Below are positions 8,212 to 11,920 of a stretch of 11,920 bases of DNA, piece after piece. This stretch comes from Crocinitomicaceae bacterium (GTDB lineage Bacteria > Bacteroidota > Bacteroidia > Flavobacteriales_D > Sanyastnellaceae), in assembly GCA_002729115.1 (NCBI GenBank), contig PBWG01000043.1:13317-25236 (forward strand), in the 5' to 3' direction. The number at the start of each line of letters is the position of its first letter. Position 1 is the first letter of the stretch. The notes below the pieces were generated by a model. It had not been told where the DNA came from and did not search any database. It worked only from the letters and a program-made list of their open reading frames with translations. The position numbers were made by a program, and so were the translations under genes.

Positions 8212-8284
8212 AGCCGGTGGAGGGATTCGAACCCCCGGCCAGCTGATTACAAATCAGCTGCTCTGGCCTCTGAGCTACACCGGC
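8212..8284 (-). tRNA. tRNA-Thr (TGT anticodon)
   Basis: This 73-base cloverleaf has the acceptor pair GCCGGTG/CACCGGC, anticodon stem GCTGA/TCAGC with loop TTTGTAA (anticodon TGT), and T arm GGGGG-TTCGAAT-CCCTC with one G-T pair. The discriminator is T and CCA is not encoded. It is the first gene of the tRNA-tuf transcript and starts 20 bases after the T tract of the preceding terminator. Confidence 0.98.
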
Positions 8285-8304
8285 AACATTTCAAAGAACA
8301 GGGC

Positions 8305-8335
8305 AAAAAAAAGCCCTCCCATTTTTCAGGAGGGC
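8305..8335 (-). terminator. Intrinsic terminator after hpf
   Basis: GCCCTCC and GGAGGGC form a perfect 7-bp GC-rich stem with a 9-base loop, followed on the coding strand by eight consecutive T. This is a textbook Rho-independent terminator. It lies 70 bases after the hpf stop and closes the xerC-hpf unit just before the tRNA genes. Confidence 0.9.
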
Positions 8336-8342
8336 AAATGTA
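8335..8342 (-). promoter_or_regulatory. Candidate -7 promoter element of the tRNA-tuf transcript
   Basis: The coding strand reads TACATTTG, a full match to the Bacteroidota -7 consensus TAnnTTTG. No good -33 TTTG is present at the usual 19-20 base spacing, which lowers confidence. Initiation about 6-7 bases downstream would fall at the inner end of the 5' arm of the terminator stem, so transcripts starting here would lack that arm and pass through. No better candidate was seen between hpf and the first tRNA. Confidence 0.45.
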
Positions 8343-8405
8343 TGAAAGAAATCCACGTGATGCATGCCCTGTGCGCAAGGTTTTTTTGCCGTCAAAAAGG
8401 CAGCC

Positions 8406-8690
8406 TCAAGCGTGGGCTTTCACGACCTGCCTGCGCAGTGCTTCGTGCACTTCGTCCATGGCCGCCTCGAAGCTCGACGCGTGTCGTTTGGCGAACAGAT
8501 CGTGCCCCGGCAAATGGGCCTTGACTTCCACCAGTTTGTTGTCGCGGCTGTCGCTTTTTTCAATGCGCAAAAACACCTCACAATGTTGCAGCTCGTTGTT
8601 GAAGGTTTGAAGCTTCTCCAACTTGGCTTTCACGAACTCCAACAACTTGGCGTCGGCGTCGAAATGAATCGAATGGATTTGAATCTGCAT
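8406..8690 (-). CDS. hpf: Ribosome hibernation-promoting factor, short form (HPF/RaiA family)
   Basis: Small protein that binds the 30S mRNA and tRNA channel in stationary phase and keeps ribosomes inactive and protected. It has 94 residues from the ATG at 8690. The sequence fits the beta-alpha-beta-beta-beta-alpha fold of the family: MQIQIHSIHF (strand), helix about 13-30, a strand with VFLRIEK (about 39-45), and the C-terminal GHDLFAKRHASSFEAAMDEV stretch (62-81) that is the family hallmark. The long-form C-terminal dimerisation domain is absent, so this is the short type. The ATG is 6 bases after the xerC stop, indicating coupling; a TTG at 8696 in the same frame is a weaker start. GTC precedes the ATG, unlike the A at -3 of the ribosomal genes. 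Confidence 0.93.
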   Translation of the reverse strand: MQIQIHSIHFDADAKLLEFVKAKLEKLQTFNNELQHCEVFLRIEKSDSRDNKLVEVKAHLPGHDLFAKRHASSFEAAMDEVHEALRRQVVKAHA

Positions 8691-8696
8691 GACCAA

Positions 8697-9593
8697 TCAT
8701 GTTGTGCGGCCCTTCGAACGTCGGTTCAGAGGAGACGCGAGGTGAAACTCCTTCAGCTTTGCTGTCGTGTGCTGGGTGTACACCTGGGTCGAGGTGAGGC
8801 TGGCGTGTCCAAGCAGTTTTTTCACTGCGGTCAATTCCGCGCCTCGGTTCAACAAGTGGGTCGCAAACGTATGCCGAAGTACGTGAGGGCTGCACTTCTG
8901 CAGCGTGCTCACTTTTCCAAGGTAACGATTGACCAAACGATACACAAACGACGGGTAAAGGGGCTTGCCGCCATTTGTCACAAACAATGTTGTCGCCTCA
9001 TGGGGCCGCGCATCGGCTTGGTCCAACAACATCCTGACCGTCGCGGGCAAAAGAGGCACCACGCGCTCCTTGTTGCCCTTGCCCAACACGCGGAGCTCGT
9101 TGCGCGTGGCGTGCAGATCTACCAGCGCCAACCCAATCAACTCGGCCATGCGAAGCCCAGTCTCGTACAACAACACCAAGATGGCCCTGTCCCTGGCCCC
9201 TTTCCACCCCTCGGCATAGAGGTTTTTGTCAAACAAGGTGGACATGGCGTGTTCAGGCACCACCTCAGGGACGCGCTTGTCCAACTTCGGCAAGACCACA
9301 GACTCGGTGGGGTCGGTTTCCATCCACCCTTGACGAAGGGCGTACTTCACGAAGGTGCGGCACGCACTGATTTTCCTGTGAATGGTCTTGGGGCGCTTGC
9401 CCTCTTGCACCATGGCAACCACCCAAGACCGCAACCAATCGCCCTGCATCTCGACCAAGGAAGACTCGTACGTGTCCGTCAAGAACTGCTGGCATTGTGT
9501 CAAGTCCACCTCGTAGTTGCGAAGGGTGTGCTTGGACGCGCGCTTTTCCTTTTCCAAATGGCCCAAGAACGAGGGAACGACGTGCTCAACCAT
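8697..9593 (-). CDS. xerC: Tyrosine recombinase XerC/XerD family
   Basis: Site-specific recombinase that resolves chromosome dimers at dif with its partner. It has 298 residues from the ATG at 9593. The N-terminal SAM-like DNA-binding domain is about residues 1-95 (SKHTLRNYEVDLTQCQQFL, 20-38). The catalytic domain has all active-site residues: R148 (ETGLRMAEL), K172 (LGKGNKERVVPL), H237 and R240 (SPHVLRHTFATHLLNRG), H263 (LLGHASL) and nucleophile Y272 (STQVYTQH). A longer frame from 9653 exists, but its extra 20 codons consist largely of a terminator hairpin, and the family normally begins near MVEHVVPSFLGHLEKEKR. Its place between rpsU and hpf is typical of Bacteroidota. Whether it is functionally XerC or XerD cannot be settled from this window. 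Confidence 0.93.
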   Translation of the reverse strand: MVEHVVPSFLGHLEKEKRASKHTLRNYEVDLTQCQQFLTDTYESSLVEMQGDWLRSWVVAMVQEGKRPKTIHRKISACRTFVKYALRQGWMETDPTESVVLPKLDKRVPEVVPEHAMSTLFDKNLYAEGWKGARDRAILVLLYETGLRMAELIGLALVDLHATRNELRVLGKGNKERVVPLLPATVRMLLDQADARPHEATTLFVTNGGKPLYPSFVYRLVNRYLGKVSTLQKCSPHVLRHTFATHLLNRGAELTAVKKLLGHASLTSTQVYTQHTTAKLKEFHLASPLNRRSKGRTT

Positions 9594-9611
9594 GGCCAAA
9601 ATCTCGGGCAC

Positions 9612-9646
9612 AAAAAAAGACGCACTGGAAACAGCACGTCTTTTTT
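9612..9646 (-). terminator. Intrinsic terminator after rpsU
   Basis: On the coding strand the stem is AAAAAAGACG-TGCTG paired with CAGTG-CGTCTTTTTT around a TTTC loop, 15 bp including two G-U pairs, with a run of seven T at its 3' side. The two wobble positions become A-C mismatches on the other strand, so the structure is built for minus-strand RNA. It ends the rpsU transcript 18 bases before the xerC ATG. Confidence 0.9.
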
Positions 9647-9650
9647 CAAA

Positions 9651-9668
9651 CATCCTCGTCAGAGGATG
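9651..9668 (-). repeat. 7-bp hairpin upstream of the rpsU terminator
   Basis: CATCCTC and GAGGATG pair perfectly over 7 bp with a TGAC tetraloop, 10 bases after the rpsU stop and only 4 bases before the terminator stem. It has no T tract of its own. It could stabilise the rpsU mRNA 3' end or serve as a protein-binding site; the role is unknown. Confidence 0.6.
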
Positions 9669-9678
9669 GGATTCATGC

Positions 9679-9870
9679 TTACTCGGCCTTCAAATTCAAG
9701 CCGTTCTTGTACACCGCCTTCTTCCGCATTTCACGGTTCAACACAGAAGGCTTGACGAACTCACGACGCGTACGCAACTGCTTCATGGTTTTCGTCTGGT
9801 CGAACTTCTTCTTGAACTGCTTGAGGCAACGCTCGATGTTGTCTCCTTCTTTGACTTGAATGCTCAGCAT
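9679..9870 (-). CDS. rpsU: Small ribosomal subunit protein bS21
   Basis: bS21 lies near the 3' end of 16S rRNA on the small-subunit platform. It has 63 residues, typical for Bacteroidota. The sequence is strongly basic, with KQLRTRREFVKPSVLNREMR (30-49) as the family core. Tyr54 is present (KAVYKN); in the published Flavobacterium johnsoniae ribosome a bS21 tyrosine at this position helps hold the anti-Shine-Dalgarno in an occluded state, which explains the general lack of Shine-Dalgarno use in the phylum. The start is the ATG at 9870, preceded by CAATTCAATATC, with no Shine-Dalgarno of its own. A candidate promoter lies in the 42-base gap upstream and a strong terminator downstream, so it can be a single-gene unit. 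Confidence 0.97.
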   Translation of the reverse strand: MLSIQVKEGDNIERCLKQFKKKFDQTKTMKQLRTRREFVKPSVLNREMRKKAVYKNGLNLKAE

Positions 9871-9887
9871 GATATTGAATTGGGCGC

Positions 9888-9917
9888 CAAAAATACACGA
9901 AAACTCTTAAAGTCAAG
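9888..9917 (-). promoter_or_regulatory. Candidate promoter of rpsU
   Basis: The coding strand has TATTTTTG (9895-9888), matching the Bacteroidota -7 consensus TAnnTTTG, and CTTG (9917-9914), 3 of 4 matches to the -33 TTTG, with an 18-base spacer against the usual 19. The -33 part overlaps the stop codon of the acyl-CoA dehydrogenase gene. Transcription would start near 9881, giving a 5' leader of about 10 bases. Confidence 0.55.
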
Positions 9918-11061
9918 CACCCTCGCGCAACAACTCTCGTCCGATGACCAGTTTTTGGATTTCAGAGGTCCCCTCCCCAATGGTGCACAGTTTGGAGTCG
10001 CGGTAGAACTTTTCAGCAGGGAAGTCTTTCGTGTACCCGTAGCCTCCCAAAATCTGAACCCCTTCTGTCGCCACGCGGACACACACCTCGCTGGCCTCGT
10101 ACTTGGCCATCGCGCTCTCCTTGGTCACGGGCTTGCCCGCGATCTTCAATTCACACGCCTGCAGGGTCAACAAATCGGCTGCCTCAATGGCTGTGGCCAT
10201 GTCCGCCAACTTGAACCCAATGGCCTGGAATTGGGCAATGGGCTGGCCAAACTGCTCGCGCTCCTTGGCGTAATCTCTGGCGGTGTGCAAGGCGCCTTTG
10301 GCGATGCCCAAGGCCAAGGACGCGATGCTGATGCGGCCGCCGTCCAAAATCTTCATGGCCTGGATGAACCCCTCGCCCACCTGACCCAACACGTTCGCAT
10401 CTGGCACACGGCAATCGGTGAACACCAATTCCGCCGTCTCGCTGCAGCGCATCCCCAACTTGTTCTCCTTCTTTCCACCCGCAAAACCAGGTGTCCCGCG
10501 CTCCACCACGAATGCGGTGATGCCTCTGCTGTCCAAAAGGTCGCCCGTCCTGGCAAGGACCACAGCCACATCTCCTGAAATGCCGTGCGTGATCCAGTTC
10601 TTGGTCCCATTCAAAACCCAATGATCGCCGTCTTTTTTGGCCACGCATTGCATGCGCATCGCGTCGCTGCCTGTGTTGGCTTCCGTCAAGCCCCATGCTC
10701 CAATCCATTCACCGCTGGACAATTTGGGCAACCACTTTGACTTTTGCTCGTGCGAGCCGAATTGCAGGATGTGCCCCGTGCACAAGCTGTTGTGCGCCGC
10801 CATCGACAGCCCGACGGACCCACACACTTGGGCAATTTCCTCGATGGCCATCTTGTATTCGTAGTACCCCAAGCCCGCGCCGCCGTACTCCGCGGGCACG
10901 AGCATGCCCATCAATCCAAGCTCCCCCATCTTCGCGAACACCTCCCGTGGGAAGTGTTGGTCCTCGTCCCATTGCAACCGGTTGGGCAACACCTCGCGAT
11001 GCACGAAATCGCGAATGGCATCGCGCATCAGTTTTTGATCGTTGGTCAGTGAAATTTGCAT
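9913..11061 (-). CDS. Acyl-CoA dehydrogenase (short-chain/butyryl-CoA type by similarity)
   Basis: FAD-dependent flavoprotein that forms the trans-2 double bond in acyl-CoA, passing electrons to an electron-transfer flavoprotein. It has 382 residues from the ATG at 11061 (MQISLTNDQKLMRDAIRDFV), the usual size. The N-terminal helical domain comes first. Signature 1, GAWGLTEANTGSDA, lies in the beta-domain and binds FAD and substrate. The region QILGGYGYTKDFPAEKFYRD is signature 2. The catalytic base is E363 in the IGEGTSEIQ motif, the same place as in short- and medium-chain enzymes. An upstream start at 11103 would add 14 residues without family similarity (SVLPEIGGRNRNS), so it is less likely. 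The gene follows the helix-hairpin-helix gene by 54 bases and seems to have no promoter of its own. Chain-length preference is not determined; a branched-chain substrate is possible. Confidence 0.95.
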   Translation of the reverse strand: MQISLTNDQKLMRDAIRDFVHREVLPNRLQWDEDQHFPREVFAKMGELGLMGMLVPAEYGGAGLGYYEYKMAIEEIAQVCGSVGLSMAAHNSLCTGHILQFGSHEQKSKWLPKLSSGEWIGAWGLTEANTGSDAMRMQCVAKKDGDHWVLNGTKNWITHGISGDVAVVLARTGDLLDSRGITAFVVERGTPGFAGGKKENKLGMRCSETAELVFTDCRVPDANVLGQVGEGFIQAMKILDGGRISIASLALGIAKGALHTARDYAKEREQFGQPIAQFQAIGFKLADMATAIEAADLLTLQACELKIAGKPVTKESAMAKYEASEVCVRVATEGVQILGGYGYTKDFPAEKFYRDSKLCTIGEGTSEIQKLVIGRELLREGA

Positions 11062-11115
11062 TGAATTTCGATTTCGCCCACCAATTTCGGGCAGAACCGA
11101 CAAGTCGCACCATCC

Positions 11116-11814
11116 TCACGGTTCAGAACACATCCTGAGGTATGGCTGCACACTGTGCAACGTGACAGAGTCCAATCGGCTGCGCAACAAAATCACATCC
11201 AAGGCCTGGAAGCCACGCCCGCGGGCGCGCATCAACTTCTTGGTGGTTTCAACATCGAAACGCGGATGCCTGAGCATCGATCGGAAGGACACCGTGTCCA
11301 AACAGAACGGTCGCAGGAGTGTCGCATCGACCGTGACCCAGGACTTCTCGTCATCCACCACGCTCGAGTCCAACCCAAACACGTCGTACAAATCGTCGAT
11401 GTCTTGAAAGCCGCCAAGCGCTTCACGAAATCGAACAATGCGTTGAGACAGCACCGGTCCCACACCTGGCAAAACCAAGAGATCTTGGGCGTCGGCCTTG
11501 TTCAACTGAATTCGAATCACCGGCGCCGGCCGACTGGCCACAGTGGGTTCTGGGCTACGCTTCCGAGAACCCAAGGACGCGCGCGGGCGAACCCGCACCA
11601 CGTATCCGGGCAACGTCTCCACCCATGCCAACAGGTCCGCGACGTCAGCTCTGGACCGGTCGGGCCAATTTGACGCCGACTCATGCCGTTGCCAAAGGCG
11701 GAAGGCGAACAACGCCCCCAGAAACAAGCACGCCCACCCCCATTCGTGGAGGCGGGCGTGTCTTTCGCCGTAAAAACGGTCTGTCCGATCAGTCGTACCT
11801 CTTGATTTCTCCAC
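11116..11814 (-). CDS. Membrane-anchored helix-hairpin-helix protein (ComEA-like)
   Basis: The predicted protein has 232 residues. A short basic N-terminus is followed by one hydrophobic segment (about 26-41, [16 protein letters not shown]), a linker rich in Arg, Pro and Ser (about 70-100), and a helix-hairpin-helix unit: [19 protein letters not shown] (102-120) then [16 protein letters not shown] (121-136), the classic ComEA/competence signature. A second, more divergent repeat may follow at about 177-230 ([20 protein letters not shown]). Such proteins bind double-stranded DNA without sequence specificity and in competent bacteria act in DNA uptake, but many Bacteroidota homologues are uncharacterised. 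The start is a GTG at 11814, which overlaps the preceding gene by 26 bases; no ATG occurs before the membrane segment. A Shine-Dalgarno sits 7 bases upstream. Confidence 0.85.
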   Translation of the reverse strand: MEKSRGTTDRTDRFYGERHARLHEWGWACLFLGALFAFRLWQRHESASNWPDRSRADVADLLAWVETLPGYVVRVRPRASLGSRKRSPEPTVASRPAPVIRIQLNKADAQDLLVLPGVGPVLSQRIVRFREALGGFQDIDDLYDVFGLDSSVVDDEKSWVTVDATLLRPFCLDTVSFRSMLRHPRFDVETTKKLMRARGRGFQALDVILLRSRLDSVTLHSVQPYLRMCSEP

Positions 11815-11920
11815 TCTTCACCCTCCTCATGTAGTCTCCCAAATCCTCTTTCACTTCTTTCGCCATGAAGTACAGGCCAAGCACGTTGGGGAAGCACATG
11901 GCAAAGATCATGGCGTCCCC
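11789..11920 (-). CDS. Alanine/glycine:cation symporter family protein, C-terminal fragment
   Basis: Only the last 43 codons and the TGA stop (11789-11791) are in the window; the reading frame enters from the edge at 11920. The peptide contains [20 protein letters not shown], a hydrophobic stretch followed by a charged tail with [14 protein letters not shown] and the end SGEIKRYD. This is the usual C-terminus of AGCS-family sodium- or proton-coupled amino-acid symporters (AlsT/DagA type) in Bacteroidota, where a final membrane helix is followed by a tail ending near SGEIKxY. The assignment rests on this tail only. The following gene starts inside it, in another frame. Confidence 0.7.
   Translation of the reverse strand, partial: GDAMIFAMCFPNVLGLYFMAKEVKEDLGDYMRRVKSGEIKRYD
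11822..11827 (-). promoter_or_regulatory. Shine-Dalgarno of the helix-hairpin-helix gene
   Basis: The coding strand reads AGGAGG, then 7 bases, then the GTG start at 11814. It is the only clear Shine-Dalgarno among the 13 start codons in the window. It also encodes Arg-Arg of the upstream symporter, so chance cannot be excluded. Confidence 0.5.

Noticed and set aside
8691..8696. TTG start of hpf directly after the xerC stop
   Set aside because: An ATG two codons later gives the normal HPF N-terminus (MQIQIHS) and a usual start codon.
6538..10578. Long plus-strand open frames, for example 6538-7692, 8364-9755 and 9517-10578
   Set aside because: They lie antisense to tuf, xerC, hpf and the acyl-CoA dehydrogenase, run across tRNA genes or terminators, and show no family similarity; they result from codon bias on the coding strand.
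11062..11103. Extended start of the acyl-CoA dehydrogenase at 11103
   Set aside because: The extra 14 residues do not resemble the family, whose N-terminus fits the ATG at 11061.
11517..11897. Minus-strand open frame overlapping the helix-hairpin-helix gene
   Set aside because: It is in another frame, has no recognisable domain, and conflicts with both the symporter tail and the helix-hairpin-helix coding frame.
1..11920. CRISPR array, insertion sequence, integrative element or defence system
   Set aside because: No spaced direct repeats, transposase or effector genes were found. The tyrosine recombinase is a housekeeping Xer protein by length, motifs and context, and the nearby tRNAs show no attachment-site duplication.

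Overview
The window comes from a member of the Bacteroidota, probably a flavobacterial-type lineage with a fairly high GC content for the phylum. The evidence is: (i) the protein sequences, such as a 63-residue bS21 with Tyr54 and a single short HPF; (ii) almost no Shine-Dalgarno sequences, with A common at -3 instead; (iii) two sites matching the Bacteroidota -7 element TAnnTTTG; and (iv) the order rpsU-xerC-hpf-tRNAs-tuf-tRNA-Trp-secE-nusG-rplKAJL-rpoB. Every gene lies on the minus strand, so transcription runs from position 11920 towards position 1.

In transcription order, the upstream part (11920-9871) holds the C-terminus of an alanine/glycine:cation symporter, a membrane-anchored helix-hairpin-helix protein (ComEA-like) and an acyl-CoA dehydrogenase. 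Next come rpsU (bS21) with its own candidate promoter, two tandem hairpins of which the second is a strong terminator, then xerC and hpf, and another strong terminator at 8305-8335. A candidate promoter overlaps that terminator and would start the tRNA-tuf transcript: tRNA-Thr(TGT), tRNA-Tyr(GTA), tRNA-Gly(TCC), tRNA-Thr(GGT) and tuf. This is the same order as thrU-tyrU-glyT-thrT-tufB in E. coli.

The rest (6700-1) is the core gene-expression block: tRNA-Trp, secE, nusG, rplK, rplA, rplJ, rplL and rpoB (cut at its 3' end). It supplies the ribosomal stalk (uL11, uL10, bL12), uL1, EF-Tu with tRNAs, an RNA polymerase subunit and its factor NusG, and the SecE translocon subunit. Gaps are short except where candidate RNA structures sit: tuf/tRNA-Trp, nusG/rplK (possible uL1 autoregulatory leader) and rplL/rpoB (attenuator-like hairpin).

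I see no CRISPR array, insertion sequence, phage gene or defence system. No gap between genes exceeds about 150 bases. The interest lies in RNA-level control: terminator/promoter overlap, strand-specific hairpins and start-codon choice. I found no new protein system.
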